From: Bacteroidota bacterium | Lineage (GTDB): Bacteria; Bacteroidota; Bacteroidia; Bacteroidales; F082 | Direction: 5' to 3' | NCBI GenBank assembly: GCA_020444415.1 | Contig: JAHLLA010000001.1 | Coordinates: 248,001-312,000, forward strand | DNA: 64,000 bases | Shown here: positions 46,288 to 56,189 of the stretch, piece after piece | How positions within the stretch are numbered: position 1 is the stretch's first letter | Layout: every line of letters starts with the position of its first letter | The notes under the pieces: model-generated | Seen by the model: only the letters and a program-made list of their open reading frames with translations | What the model was told of the DNA's origin: nothing | The model's database searches: none | Position numbers and translations under genes: made by a program

Positions 46288-47511
46288 TTAGTCGAAGAAT
46301 AAAATCGATTTCTTGATCCTTTCAACGGCTTCCATTAATTCATCTTCTTTAATTACCAAAGGAGGTGCAAAACGAATAATGTGATCATGGGTGGGTTTGG
46401 CGAGCACGCCATTTTCAGCCATTTTCAAACAGACATCCATCGCAGTCTTTCCATTCTTAGGCTTGATGACCACCGCATTCAGCAGCCCCTTTCCTCTTAC
46501 CAGTTCTACCATATCAGAATCGATACTTTCCATCTCTTTTCGGAAAATTTCTCCCAGGTATTTTGCTTTATCTGCCAGGTTTTCATCTTTAACAACCTCC
46601 AATGCTGCAACAGCTACTTTTGCTGCTACAGGGTTACCGCCAAAAGTCGATCCGTGCTGTCCGGGTTTGATGGTCAGCATAATCTCATCATCTGCTAAAA
46701 CTGCTGACACCGGGTACACGCCTCCCGACAATGCTTTTCCGAGGATGAGAATATCAGGCCTTACACCTTCATGCTCGCAGGCCAATAATTTTCCGGTACG
46801 TGCAATGCCTGTTTGTACCTCATCAGCTATGAACAATACATTTTTCGCTTTACACATTTCGTAAGCCTTTTTCAAATATCCTTCCTGCGGTACTACCACA
46901 CCCGCTTCGCCCTGGATGGGCTCTACCAGGAACCCGGCCACATCCGGATCTTTCAGTGCTTCGGCCAGCGCATCCAGGTCGTTGTAAGGTATAACGACAA
47001 ATCCTGGTGTATAAGGGCCGTATCCGGCTTTTGAATCAGGATCAGTTGACATGGAGATTATGGTAATGGTTCTGCCGTGGAAATTATCTGCACAAACAAT
47101 AATTTTTGCTTTATCAGCATCCACACCTTTTTTATCATAAGCCCAGCGACGGCAGAGTTTCAAGGCTGTTTCGTCGGCTTCGGCACCTGTGTTCATGGGT
47201 AATATTTTATCATACCCAAAATATTCTGTTATGTATTTTTCATATACGCCGAGGGCATCGCTATAAAACGCACGTGATGTGAGTGTTAAAGTTTCAGCCT
47301 GGTCAATCATCGCTCCAACGATTTTGGGATGGCAATGACCTTGGTTTACTGCTGAATATGCCGAAAGGAAATCAAAATACTCTTTTCCTTCCACATCCCA
47401 AACTTTAGCTTTTCTTCCTTTTGACAAAACAACCGGTAACGGATGATAATTATGCGCTCCATACTTATCTTCCAATTCCATGGCCATTTTTGATGTTAAT
47501 TTCTCAGACAT
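46288..47511 (-). CDS. rocD: Ornithine--oxo-acid aminotransferase
   Basis: A 407-residue PLP enzyme of class III that converts ornithine and 2-oxoglutarate to glutamate semialdehyde and glutamate. Characteristic segments are [13 protein letters not shown] near residue 18, [17 protein letters not shown] near 105, [11 protein letters not shown] near 195, [11 protein letters not shown] near 230 and the Schiff-base Lys in [10 protein letters not shown] near 256. The ATG at 47511 was chosen because the -7 box at 47557-47564 covers the upstream alternative at 47559. Confidence 0.93.
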   Translation of the reverse strand: MSEKLTSKMAMELEDKYGAHNYHPLPVVLSKGRKAKVWDVEGKEYFDFLSAYSAVNQGHCHPKIVGAMIDQAETLTLTSRAFYSDALGVYEKYITEYFGYDKILPMNTGAEADETALKLCRRWAYDKKGVDADKAKIIVCADNFHGRTITIISMSTDPDSKAGYGPYTPGFVVIPYNDLDALAEALKDPDVAGFLVEPIQGEAGVVVPQEGYLKKAYEMCKAKNVLFIADEVQTGIARTGKLLACEHEGVRPDILILGKALSGGVYPVSAVLADDEIMLTIKPGQHGSTFGGNPVAAKVAVAALEVVKDENLADKAKYLGEIFRKEMESIDSDMVELVRGKGLLNAVVIKPKNGKTAMDVCLKMAENGVLAKPTHDHIIRFAPPLVIKEDELMEAVERIKKSILFFD

Positions 47512-47556
47512 GATATTGTTATTTTTTAAGTGTTTAAACAAATAATCTATTGAATA

Positions 47557-47564
47557 CAAAAATA
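47557..47564 (-). promoter_or_regulatory. -7 promoter box for rocD
   Basis: The minus strand reads TATTTTTG, an exact match, with a leader of about 40 nt to the ATG at 47511. Confidence 0.5.
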
Positions 47565-47641
47565 CATAATATATTTCAAGAATAGGCTTAAAAGTGCTGT
47601 AAAATAAGTACTCTTATGGGGTTCATCCATTAACAGGACGG

Positions 47642-48718
47642 CTATAACAGATGCCTGAACGGCAACAGCAACCACTCGAAGAATTTATTGATCAGGGGTC
47701 GTTTTTTCCAACTGCCATAAACAAAAGGTTCTGATTGCTCAAGGGTTTTTCCAATATGTGATTTAAACTGCTCACTGATTCGCGGATCATCGCCAAAAAT
47801 CATGATTTCGAACATATAGCGGAAACTCCTATAATCAAAATTTGAACTTCCTATAGCGAATTGTTCATCATCCACCAACATCAGCTTTGCATGCAGATTG
47901 CTGGTTTTATAGTATAAAAATTGAATCCCGTTTTTAGATAAGGGACCCAGGTATTTATTTCTGAGGATGTCCACCAGGGTTACATCAGAATGCTTCGGAA
48001 TAATAACCATAACTTCTACCCCTCTTTTTGCTGCATCAGCCATTGCTTTGCGTAACATGAAGCCGGGAATAAAATAAGGTGTCTCTATGATAATTTTCTT
48101 TTTTGCTGACTGGAATATCCTGATGAATTTTTTGTTGATCCGTTTATATGCAATGGAAGGGACATCACGCACAATTTCAAAGTTCTCAAACCGGACCAAA
48201 CGTGAATTATGTACTTTATTGAAGACGTATTTGTTATACAGCCTGAAATCCTGCATAAAAAGCCGCGACAATGAATAGGTAATCTCGCTCTTCATCCGCA
48301 ACATGGATTCTCTCCAGTTCATATTGTAACCCGTAAGGTTGGAAGACCCAATCCAGGATATTTCATCATCGATGAGCAATAGTTTACGATGGTTACGGCG
48401 ATGCCCTTTTGTAAATATATCTGAATTATATTTGATTTTTTCAAAAAAGCGAACAACGCCTCCATTTTTCCTGATCTGCCCGTATAGTTGGTGGCCAGGA
48501 TTACTCACGCCCCAGCCGTCAACGAGCAACTTTACATCCAGCCCTTGTTTAGCTTTTTTATTAAAAGCCCGTAGAAAGCGCTCTCCAATCGCATCATTCC
48601 CAATTCTGAACGTTTCAACGTAGATATATTTTTTCGCCGATTCGATATCTGCAATCATTGCATCATAATAACGCAATGGCTCTGAAATCAAATGATATGG
48701 TTCCTTTATCTTTATCAT
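47642..48718 (-). CDS. Phospholipase D-like / cardiolipin synthase-like protein
   Basis: A 358-residue protein with two HKD catalytic motifs: HRKLLLID near residue 109 followed by GSSN, and HAKLMLVD near 275 followed by GSSNFDYRS. Two HKD halves form one active site, as in cardiolipin synthases. There is no N-terminal membrane-helix pair, unlike ClsA, so it resembles the ClsB/ClsC type or a general phospholipase D. A basic amphipathic C-terminus (WKKRPLINKFFEWLLLPF) may attach it to the membrane. It has its own promoter box. Confidence 0.88.
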   Translation of the reverse strand: MIKIKEPYHLISEPLRYYDAMIADIESAKKYIYVETFRIGNDAIGERFLRAFNKKAKQGLDVKLLVDGWGVSNPGHQLYGQIRKNGGVVRFFEKIKYNSDIFTKGHRRNHRKLLLIDDEISWIGSSNLTGYNMNWRESMLRMKSEITYSLSRLFMQDFRLYNKYVFNKVHNSRLVRFENFEIVRDVPSIAYKRINKKFIRIFQSAKKKIIIETPYFIPGFMLRKAMADAAKRGVEVMVIIPKHSDVTLVDILRNKYLGPLSKNGIQFLYYKTSNLHAKLMLVDDEQFAIGSSNFDYRSFRYMFEIMIFGDDPRISEQFKSHIGKTLEQSEPFVYGSWKKRPLINKFFEWLLLPFRHLL

Positions 48719-48750
48719 TGAACAGAATAAATTTCATCGGGACGAATGTT

Positions 48751-48758
48751 CAAATTTA
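48751..48758 (-). promoter_or_regulatory. -7 promoter box for phospholipase D-like gene
   Basis: The minus strand reads TAAATTTG, an exact match, 33 nt before the ATG. Confidence 0.45.
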
Positions 48759-48797
48759 AGGTACCTTTTATTATAAATGTAAAAATTATTGAAGTTT

Positions 48798-50189
48798 TTA
48801 CCTGCGGAATATCACATACAGGAAATAAAAAACCAGCGTAAAAATAAGAATCCCGCCAAAAGCAAAGCTGATCAGTCGGTACTTTTGCACTTTACTTTTC
48901 AGCGTCTGCAATTCCTCAGACAGCTTCATATTTTGCTGAACTACCTGTTCCACTTTGAAACGGGCTTCCATTTCCTGCATTTGCGACCTGTGGAGATTCT
49001 CAACTAAAGTATCGTTCCCTATTTCAAACATCTTATAATGCTTACTGAAATTCGGGTAATCTCCCAAAGCGGCGTAACACTTGAACATTGCTTCATGGTT
49101 ATCCGCAATATAGTCGCTCTGACCAATTTTACTTGCTATATCCAGGCTCATTTTATAATAACTGAGTGCCTCTTTTATCTTTTGCTTCTGCTCATAAAGT
49201 TTTCCCACATTATAATACACCATAACCAAACCTGTCTGACTTTCCATTTCCTGATAAAGGTTCATGCTGATCACAAAATATTTTTGGGCTTTATCAAATT
49301 CCTCCATGTTTGCATAAAGCGTTCCCATGTTGTTATTTTGCATGGCTATGCCAATCAGATCATTCAATTTGATCTTGATTTCTAAGGATTCTTCGTACAG
49401 CTTTTTTGCTTTTAAATAATCTTTATAATAAAAATTATATATTTCAGCCATGTTTGAAAGCACTTTCGAGAGATTCCGATCATCGCCGGTGATCTTATAG
49501 ATTTCTCTGGATCGCTCAAAATATTCCAGGGCTTTCTCCCTTTCTCCCCAGGCATTATATACACTGCCAATATTATTGCAGGCTTCGCCAATACTATTTT
49601 TATCATTCATATCATTGAAGATAAGTAATGCGTGATAATAGTTATTTATGGCCTGCTGCATATTGCCCCTGTAAAAATGGCTGTTTCCCAAATTTAGCAT
49701 AACCAATGCAATCCACTCCTGGTCATTCAACTGTTTGCCAATTTCACCTGAACGTTCATAGTAATCAATGGAAAGCTCAAAATTGCCTAATTCTTCATAT
49801 ACCAGCCCGATATTATTTAAGCACCTTGCGATTCCCGACAAATTATCAATAAGCCTGTAGGCTTCCATACTCTGGTTATAGTAATCTATAGCCAGATCAA
49901 ATTCGCCATTATAATAACAGCTGACACCCAGCGACTTTAACATATCCGCTTTCATCTCGTTTCTTCCCAATTCATGCATCAATGAAACCGCACTATCTCC
50001 ATACATGATACAATGGGATAAATCAGTGAATCTGAAGGCTTCCGAAATATGCGAATAAGTAGCCGCTTTTTCGTCTTTTGAGGTGTTGGGTAATCTGTTA
50101 AGAAGACTGTCAGTCAAAGGATTATTCGCCATCAGACTGATGGAGGTAATACATACCCAAACATAGACCAAAACGAACCTGAAACTCAT
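48798..50189 (-). CDS. TPR protein with coiled coil and C-terminal membrane anchor
   Basis: A 463-residue exported protein. It has a signal peptide to about 20 (SLMANN), eight or nine tetratricopeptide repeats (about 40-385) of the LGxxYxxxGxxxxAixYYxxS type, and a coiled coil (about 395-435, QEMEARFKVEQ onward). A membrane helix (about 437-460) lies only a few residues before the C-terminus. The layout matches the sensor half of Bacteroidota TPR histidine kinases or TPR-LuxR regulators, but the cytoplasmic output domain is absent. No remnant of one is visible downstream. Confidence 0.8.
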   Translation of the reverse strand: MSFRFVLVYVWVCITSISLMANNPLTDSLLNRLPNTSKDEKAATYSHISEAFRFTDLSHCIMYGDSAVSLMHELGRNEMKADMLKSLGVSCYYNGEFDLAIDYYNQSMEAYRLIDNLSGIARCLNNIGLVYEELGNFELSIDYYERSGEIGKQLNDQEWIALVMLNLGNSHFYRGNMQQAINNYYHALLIFNDMNDKNSIGEACNNIGSVYNAWGEREKALEYFERSREIYKITGDDRNLSKVLSNMAEIYNFYYKDYLKAKKLYEESLEIKIKLNDLIGIAMQNNNMGTLYANMEEFDKAQKYFVISMNLYQEMESQTGLVMVYYNVGKLYEQKQKIKEALSYYKMSLDIASKIGQSDYIADNHEAMFKCYAALGDYPNFSKHYKMFEIGNDTLVENLHRSQMQEMEARFKVEQVVQQNMKLSEELQTLKSKVQKYRLISFAFGGILIFTLVFYFLYVIFRR

Positions 50190-50194
50190 ATAAA

Positions 50195-50202
50195 CAAAGG
50201 TA
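50195..50202 (-). promoter_or_regulatory. -7 promoter box for TPR gene, nearly leaderless
   Basis: The minus strand reads TACCTTTG, an exact match, with a TTTG (-33-like) 18 nt further upstream (50221-50224). The box lies 6 nt from the ATG, so the leader would be about 2 nt. Confidence 0.5.
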
Positions 50203-50259
50203 TAAAAAACGTCTTATTATCAAAATTTTAAATCCCGCTGATCATTAAATTTTGATCCG

Positions 50260-50267
50260 TATCTTTG
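50260..50267 (+). promoter_or_regulatory. -7 promoter box for yicC-gmk-nadD operon
   Basis: TATCTTTG is an exact match, 23 nt before the ATG at 50290. Divergent from the TPR gene promoter. Confidence 0.55.
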
Positions 50268-50289
50268 TTCCAGTTTCAAACCACATATT

Positions 50290-51165
50290 ATGATAAAATC
50301 GATGACTGGTTTTGGTAAAGAAGTGCTCGAAAATGACGCACGAAAGATTACCATTGAAATCAGAACCCTCAACAGCAAACAACTCGACCTGAATTTAAGA
50401 TTGCCCCAGATTTACAGGGAAAAAGAACTGGATATCAGGAGTATTATCGGTAAAAATATTGAACGGGGGAAAGTGGACACTTCGATCAACATTGAACAAA
50501 AAAACGTGGCTTCTGCACCAGTGATCAGTAAGGCACTGGCAAGGCATTATTACAACGAGCTGAAAGAAGTGTCCGAATCCATCAACCAGTCAAACGATTA
50601 CGATTATTTGTCGATGATTGTGAAAATGCCCGAAGTGCTCGTGTCGCCCGAAATTGAAATTGATGAAAAGGAATACGATGAATTACTCTCAACGATTCAG
50701 AATGCGTGTGTTAAGGTTAACACATTCAGAATCAATGAAGGTAAAACCCTCGAAAAGGATTTTATCCAGCGTATCAACACCATTATCGAACTGTTACAAA
50801 AAGTAGATTCTTTTGAAGAAAACAGGACAAACCGCATCCGGGAGCGTATCAAATCCAATTTGGAAGCTTTTTCTCAGGATGTGCAATCAGATAAGAACCG
50901 GTTTGAACAGGAAGTGATCTATTACCTTGAGAAATTAGACATCACCGAGGAGAAAATCCGCTTAAAAAAACATTGCAACTACTTTTTGGAAACGCTCTCA
51001 AAAGAGGCTTCTGTAGGAAAAAAACTGGGGTTTGTTTCGCAGGAAATTGGCCGCGAGATCAATACCATGGGTGCTAAAGCCAATGATTTCGATATCCAGC
51101 AAATTGTTGTGCTAATGAAAGACGAACTCGAAAAAATTAAAGAACAATTATTCAATATCCTTTAA
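50290..51165 (+). CDS. yicC: YicC-family endoribonuclease
   Basis: A 291-residue protein of the YicC/YloC family. It starts with the hallmark MIKSMTGFGKE, carries IEIRTLNSKQLDLNLRLP near residue 22, and ends with the DUF1732 block GREINTMGAKANDFDIQQIVV. Family members are hexameric RNA endonucleases. It is the first gene of an operon; gmk begins at the last base of its stop codon (TAATG), an arrangement widely conserved with gmk. Confidence 0.95.
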   Translation: MIKSMTGFGKEVLENDARKITIEIRTLNSKQLDLNLRLPQIYREKELDIRSIIGKNIERGKVDTSINIEQKNVASAPVISKALARHYYNELKEVSESINQSNDYDYLSMIVKMPEVLVSPEIEIDEKEYDELLSTIQNACVKVNTFRINEGKTLEKDFIQRINTIIELLQKVDSFEENRTNRIRERIKSNLEAFSQDVQSDKNRFEQEVIYYLEKLDITEEKIRLKKHCNYFLETLSKEASVGKKLGFVSQEIGREINTMGAKANDFDIQQIVVLMKDELEKIKEQLFNIL

Positions 51166-51749
51166 TGCCAGAAAGACAAGAAAAAGGAAAACTGATCATC
51201 TTTTCAGCCCCTTCAGGTGCTGGCAAAACCACACTTGTCAGGTATGTAATGTCGCGTATTGACACATTAACCTTCTCGGTTTCGGCATGCAGCCGCAAAA
51301 AACGGGATTATGAGACAGATGGCAAGGATTACCATTTTCTGTCCATAGCCGCGTTTAAAGAAAAAATTGAAAACAACGAATTTATCGAGTGGGAAGAAGT
51401 GTATCCTGATCACTTCTACGGCACCCTGTTTTCTGAAGTCGATCAAAAAAGAAATGCCGGGAAACATGTGGTTTTTGATGTGGATGTGATCGGTGGTATG
51501 AATCTTAAAAAAATATTTGGTGATGAGGCGCTGGCAATATTCATCAAACCGCCTTCCTTTGAAATATTACGGGAAAGGCTTTTGAAGCGGGGCACCGACA
51601 AAAAAGAAGATATTGAGACCCGTGTAAAAAAAGCGGCCTATGAACTCGGTTTTGAAAAGAATTTTGATGTGTCGATCGTAAATGATGATTTAGAAAAGGC
51701 ACAGAAAGAAACCATGCACGTGGTTCAAGAGTTTCTTGCCAAAAAATAA
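51165..51749 (+). CDS. gmk: Guanylate kinase
   Basis: A 194-residue guanylate kinase (GMP to GDP). The P-loop is FSAPSGAGKTTLV near residues 13-25, and the GMP-binding part has SACSRKKRDYETDGKDYHF with Arg and Tyr contacts. VFDVDVIGG and the lid KRGTDKKEDIETR follow. Cytoplasmic, essential for nucleotide metabolism. Translationally coupled to yicC. Confidence 0.97.
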   Translation: MPERQEKGKLIIFSAPSGAGKTTLVRYVMSRIDTLTFSVSACSRKKRDYETDGKDYHFLSIAAFKEKIENNEFIEWEEVYPDHFYGTLFSEVDQKRNAGKHVVFDVDVIGGMNLKKIFGDEALAIFIKPPSFEILRERLLKRGTDKKEDIETRVKKAAYELGFEKNFDVSIVNDDLEKAQKETMHVVQEFLAKK

Positions 51750-51758
51750 ACAAAAACT

Positions 51759-52757
51759 ATGAAATCAGTTGTATTACCAGCCTATAATAAAAATATACTC
51801 AGGGCTATTCTCAGCCTTGAAATCCAGGAAAAGGAATTACCAAAATTACGAGACGATGAGGTGTTGATCAAAACACATGCGGCGCCTGTAAACCCTTCTG
51901 ACGTTGCTTTTATCCAGGGCGGGTACAATATTGTAAAACAGTTGCCAGCAGTACCCGGTTTTGAAGGATCGGGTGTAATCGTGGAGGCTGGCCAACATGC
52001 CAAAGATTTGATCCATAAAAAAGTGAGTGCTTTTGTACAAACCAAGCATGATGGCAGTTGGGCGGAGTATTTTGTTGCCCGTAAAAAGGATCTGATCATA
52101 TTACTGGATCAGATGGATATGAACCAGGCTGCCTGTTTTACGGTGAATCCTTTTACGGCCTGGGCATTAATGGAGATTGCATTAATAAGGGAAAGCAAAG
52201 CCATTATCCAGAATGCAGCCGGATCACAACTAGCAGCATTTATCCGTACAATGGCAAAAGAAAATGACATAGAAGTGATCAACATTGTCAGAAAAGCGGA
52301 AACTGCTACATTGTTGAAACAACAAGGTGTACAGCATGTTTTAAACCAGGCTGAAGACACATTTGAAGAACAACTGACAGCACTTTCACAGCAACTTCTG
52401 GCAACTACCGCTTTCGATGCCGTGGGCGGTGAACTTTCCGGGCAGATGTTCAATGCGCTAGCCGATGATTCGGAACTGGTGGTGTATGGCGGCCTTTCCA
52501 ACAAACCTGCCATCGGATTTGGATTGAAGGATCTTATTTTTAAAAATAAGATCGTTTCCGGTTTCAACCTGATGGACTGGAAACGGGAACTTGACACTTC
52601 AGAATTTGAGCAGGTATCGAATGAATTACAGGATAAGATCATCAGCGGAGTTTACACAACAGAAATCCAGGAAACGGTTGGACTGGATCAAATCGTACAA
52701 GGATTAAAAACCTATCTTGGAAATATGAGTGGCGGAAAAATTCTCATAAAACCCTGA
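51759..52757 (+). CDS. Zinc-independent MDR-family oxidoreductase
   Basis: A 332-residue medium-chain dehydrogenase/reductase. The N-terminal GroES-like domain has VNPSDVAFIQGGY and PAVPGFEGSGVIVEAG. The Rossmann domain shows NAAGSQLAAF near residue 148 rather than a textbook GxGxxG. Zinc-binding Cys/His residues are missing, placing it with quinone reductases or trans-2-enoyl-CoA reductase-like (MECR) enzymes. The substrate is unknown. It sits between gmk and nadD with 9-nt and 4-nt gaps, so it is within the operon although not obviously related in function. Confidence 0.85.
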   Translation: MKSVVLPAYNKNILRAILSLEIQEKELPKLRDDEVLIKTHAAPVNPSDVAFIQGGYNIVKQLPAVPGFEGSGVIVEAGQHAKDLIHKKVSAFVQTKHDGSWAEYFVARKKDLIILLDQMDMNQAACFTVNPFTAWALMEIALIRESKAIIQNAAGSQLAAFIRTMAKENDIEVINIVRKAETATLLKQQGVQHVLNQAEDTFEEQLTALSQQLLATTAFDAVGGELSGQMFNALADDSELVVYGGLSNKPAIGFGLKDLIFKNKIVSGFNLMDWKRELDTSEFEQVSNELQDKIISGVYTTEIQETVGLDQIVQGLKTYLGNMSGGKILIKP

Positions 52758-52761
52758 TGAA

Positions 52762-53352
52762 ATGACGAAACGCCATAAGAAAACCGGTCTTCTTTTCGGG
52801 TCATTCAATCCCATTCATAACGGGCATATGATCCTGGCCTCGTATATGCTTGAATTTACCGACCTCGATGAAGTTTGGTTCGTGGTTTCGCCCCAAAATC
52901 CTTTGAAAGAAAAGAAAAACCTGCTGGCCGATTACCACCGGCTGGCATTGGCAAGGCTGGCGGTTGAAGAGCATCCGAAAATGCAAGTTTCAGACATTGA
53001 ATTCAAAATGCCCAAACCCTCCTATACCATCGATACTTTAACCTGGCTGTCTGAAAAATATGAGAACAGGGAGTTTATCATCATTTGTGGCACCGATGTT
53101 TTTCCCACCTTCCATAAATGGAAAAATTACGAGGCCTTGCTGGATCAATACCAATTTTATGTGTACCCCAGGCCCGGTTCAGATTTAGATAATTACGAAA
53201 AACAGGCAAATATCAAGTTATTTCCTGCGCCACAAATGGAAATCTCTTCCAGTTTTATCCGCAAAGGCATTCATAAAAAGAAGGACATGAGTTTCTGGAT
53301 GCCGGATAAGGTATACGAATACATCCTGGAAATGCATTTTTATGAGAAGTAA
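52762..53352 (+). CDS. nadD: Nicotinate-nucleotide adenylyltransferase NadD
   Basis: A 196-residue nucleotidyltransferase of NAD synthesis, joining nicotinate mononucleotide and ATP. The nucleotide-binding start GLLFGSFNPIHNGHM and the C-terminal ISSSFIRKG (ISSTxIR motif) are both present, as is CGTDVFPTFHKW. It is the last gene of the yicC operon. Its TAA is directly followed by the TTA that is the stop codon of the convergent PBP1A gene (TAATTA, 53350-53355). Confidence 0.96.
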   Translation: MTKRHKKTGLLFGSFNPIHNGHMILASYMLEFTDLDEVWFVVSPQNPLKEKKNLLADYHRLALARLAVEEHPKMQVSDIEFKMPKPSYTIDTLTWLSEKYENREFIIICGTDVFPTFHKWKNYEALLDQYQFYVYPRPGSDLDNYEKQANIKLFPAPQMEISSSFIRKGIHKKKDMSFWMPDKVYEYILEMHFYEK

Positions 53353-55629
53353 TTAAAACTCCTCCTCTTCCGAATATGCATCAATTTTGCCCAATTGCTG
53401 GCGGTCGTATCTTTCGCAATCAAACTCAATCGAAAGGTCTTTAAGCGGTTTTTCAAAATCACCTTTACCAATCCCCAATTCAGGATCGTCATAAACTTTC
53501 TTCATGAACAAGGCCCAAATGGGTAAGGCCATATTGGCACCCTGCCCAAGGGTTAAGGACCTGAAATGCACACTCCGGTCTTCGGCACCTACCCATACAC
53601 CTGAGGTAAGCTGCGGCGTGATGCCCATGAACCAACCGTCCGACTGGTTTTGCGTGGTGCCTGTTTTGCCGGCGATTGGATTATCGAAGCCATATTTGTA
53701 CCGCAGCCTGATACTGGTGCCGCTTTCTACCACGCCTTTCATCAGTTCGATCATTTTATAGGCTGTAATCTCGTCCATGGCTTCCCGTTTTTCCGGCACA
53801 AATCTGTCGAGGAGGTTGCCGTTCTTATCTTCAATTTTTGTGATAAATATGGGTTTCACGTACACGCCTTTGTTGGAAAAGGTGTTCATGGCGCCTACCA
53901 TTTCATACAGAGAAAGATCGGGTGTTCCGAGTGCTATGGCCGGTACCGCGGGAATATCAGAAGTTACGCCCATCTGGTGTGCCATATTGGCCACGGATTG
54001 CGGAGAAAATCGTTTGATCAGATAGGCAGAGATCCAGTTATTGGAATTGGCCAGTGCCCATTTTAGGGTCACTTCTTCCCCTACCCGATCATCACTTGAA
54101 TTCCGGGGTGTCCAGTAGGTGCCATCATCCAATTCAACGCTATACGAAATATTAGGCACTTTGTAACAGGGCGAGTATTCTCCTTCCTGCATAGCCAGCG
54201 TATATAAAAAGGGTTTAAAGGTTGAACCCACCTGGCGTTTGCCCTGTGTTACGTGATCGAATTGAAAATAGCGGTAGTCGATACCGCCTACATACGCCCG
54301 TACCTGTCCTGAGTGCGGATCCATGGCCATCAAACCAGCCTGCAAAAAGTATTTATAATACAAGATGGAATCCATGGGTGTCATGATCGTATCAATCGGC
54401 CCATCCCACTTGAAAACCCGCATTTCTGTGGGTGTGTTGAAAATGAGCATAATGGAGTCCATTTCCATACCCTGATTTCTCAATCTTCTATATCTTTCAC
54501 TCCGGCGTACTGCCTGCTTCATTATTTTTTCGATCTCTGCTTCCTCATCTTCTTCTTCAAATACGAAGGGCGCATTCGTATAACCTTTCCAATGGGTAAA
54601 AAAGCTGGGCTGCAAATCATTGGCCAGGTGCTCCTGCACCGCTTCCTCGGCATATTGCTGCATTCTTGAATCGATGGTCGTATAAATTTTCAGCCCGTCT
54701 TTATATAAATTATAGGGCTCACCATCCGCCTTATAGTGGGTCGCGCACCAATCTTTCATTTGCATTCTCAGGTATTCCCTAAAATAAGTAGCCAGTCCCT
54801 GGTTGTGATCCAGCACACTGAATTTGGATACCCCCAATGGCAATAGACTGATGGAGTCGAATTGCGCATCAGTAATGAATTCATACTTTTCCATCTGGCT
54901 CAATACCAGGTTCCGGCGCGCCAACGACCGTTCCGGATTTCGGATGGGGCTGTACCTGGTGGGTGCATTCACCACGCCTGCCATCAATGCAGATTCTTCA
55001 ATATTCAGCGAATCGGGTGATTTACCGAAAAATGTAGCTGCTGCCGATTTAATACCATAGGCATTATGCCCAAAAGGTACCGTATTCAGGTACATGGCAA
55101 TGATCTCTTCCTTGGAGTAATAGGTTTCCAACTTAACGGCAGTTACCCATTCCTGGAATTTACGGATTACCAACTGAAATTTGTTGAGCCGGCCACGTGG
55201 AAATAAATTTTTTGCCAGTTGCTGGGTGAGTGTACTACCACCACCCTTTCTGTTTCCGGTAATCACACCAAAGAATACCCGCGCCAACGCCCGTTCATCA
55301 ATTCCGGAATGCTCTTCGAAACGGATATCTTCAATGGCTTTGAGTGCATTGATCAGGTTAGGAGATATTTCGCGGTAGGTAACATTGGATCGGTTTTCAA
55401 TAAAGTAGGTGCCAATAATACGCCCGTCAACGGAAATAATTTCACTGGCCAGGTTATGCCTCGGGTTCTCCAATTCTTCAAATGAAGGCATGGCACCAAA
55501 CCATTCGTTGGCTACCCCGTAAAATAACAGCACCACGAACGCAAAGAATCCGGCTACGATAAGCCAGAACTTAAGCAGGTAATTCATCACCTTTGGTTTA
55601 TTTTTATCGTTAGAAGATTTATCAGACAT
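53353..55629 (-). CDS. Class A penicillin-binding protein (PBP1A-type)
   Basis: A 758-residue bifunctional peptidoglycan synthase. A membrane helix (about 15-38) is followed by a glycosyltransferase GT51 domain with EDIRFEEHSGID near residue 90 (catalytic Glu) and GGSTLTQQLAKNLFPRG near 125. The transpeptidase domain has GSTFKPFLY (Ser of SxxK near 468), the SNN triad near 525 and KTGTTQNQSDGW near 656. It polymerises and cross-links glycan strands at the inner membrane's outer face. gldH ends 23 nt upstream, so the two are likely in one transcript. Confidence 0.96.
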   Translation of the reverse strand: MSDKSSNDKNKPKVMNYLLKFWLIVAGFFAFVVLLFYGVANEWFGAMPSFEELENPRHNLASEIISVDGRIIGTYFIENRSNVTYREISPNLINALKAIEDIRFEEHSGIDERALARVFFGVITGNRKGGGSTLTQQLAKNLFPRGRLNKFQLVIRKFQEWVTAVKLETYYSKEEIIAMYLNTVPFGHNAYGIKSAAATFFGKSPDSLNIEESALMAGVVNAPTRYSPIRNPERSLARRNLVLSQMEKYEFITDAQFDSISLLPLGVSKFSVLDHNQGLATYFREYLRMQMKDWCATHYKADGEPYNLYKDGLKIYTTIDSRMQQYAEEAVQEHLANDLQPSFFTHWKGYTNAPFVFEEEDEEAEIEKIMKQAVRRSERYRRLRNQGMEMDSIMLIFNTPTEMRVFKWDGPIDTIMTPMDSILYYKYFLQAGLMAMDPHSGQVRAYVGGIDYRYFQFDHVTQGKRQVGSTFKPFLYTLAMQEGEYSPCYKVPNISYSVELDDGTYWTPRNSSDDRVGEEVTLKWALANSNNWISAYLIKRFSPQSVANMAHQMGVTSDIPAVPAIALGTPDLSLYEMVGAMNTFSNKGVYVKPIFITKIEDKNGNLLDRFVPEKREAMDEITAYKMIELMKGVVESGTSIRLRYKYGFDNPIAGKTGTTQNQSDGWFMGITPQLTSGVWVGAEDRSVHFRSLTLGQGANMALPIWALFMKKVYDDPELGIGKGDFEKPLKDLSIEFDCERYDRQQLGKIDAYSEEEEF

Positions 55630-55652
55630 CAGAAGCTTTCATTTTTTTGATA

Positions 55653-56126
55653 TTATTCAGAAGGTGTTATCTGTATTCCTACATCGCTGATGCCATCGAG
55701 GGTATCAACTCTCATAGCTTGTTGTATTTTGAACTCGTAAATACCTTTTAATGGAAACCGCATATTACGACTCAATAAAATGCTGTTTTCTTTAACAGCA
55801 CCCCAGCCTTTTCCTAGCCACCGGCCTTCAATATCTGCCAGAACAAATTCAATGGTATCCCGGCTTATGTTATTATTCGGAAATCTCGTGTTGAGAAAAA
55901 TGTACAGGTTACTGTACCTGTATTCGGTTGTGTTTCTAATGTTGATATAAAAATCATACGACTGTAAGGTGTCGTCAATTGCCACTTCGAACCTGGCCAG
56001 GTCATTTTTATACCAACCCTTTTCATCAATGGTAATACTCTCATTATAAATGCCATTCAAGTTGCAGGAATGAAGTATGATTGACACTCCAAGAATGAAG
56101 AAAAGCTTTGAAAATTGCCCGCGCAT
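55653..56126 (-). CDS. gldH: Gliding motility lipoprotein GldH
   Basis: A 157-residue lipoprotein with lipobox LHSC ending at Cys21 and a GldH-type beta domain (YDFYINIRNTTEYRYSNLYIF, FVLADIEGRWLGKGWG). GldH is needed for gliding in Flavobacterium. Its position between ricT and a class A PBP gene is the same as in many Bacteroidota. No promoter box was seen upstream, so transcription from holB/ricT is likely. Confidence 0.92.
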   Translation of the reverse strand: MRGQFSKLFFILGVSIILHSCNLNGIYNESITIDEKGWYKNDLARFEVAIDDTLQSYDFYINIRNTTEYRYSNLYIFLNTRFPNNNISRDTIEFVLADIEGRWLGKGWGAVKENSILLSRNMRFPLKGIYEFKIQQAMRVDTLDGISDVGIQITPSE

Positions 56127-56189
56127 TATTAGCTGTTTGAAATAAGAATGTGAAAAATGAACAATTATTGTTTATATGTTAGTTTTCAA

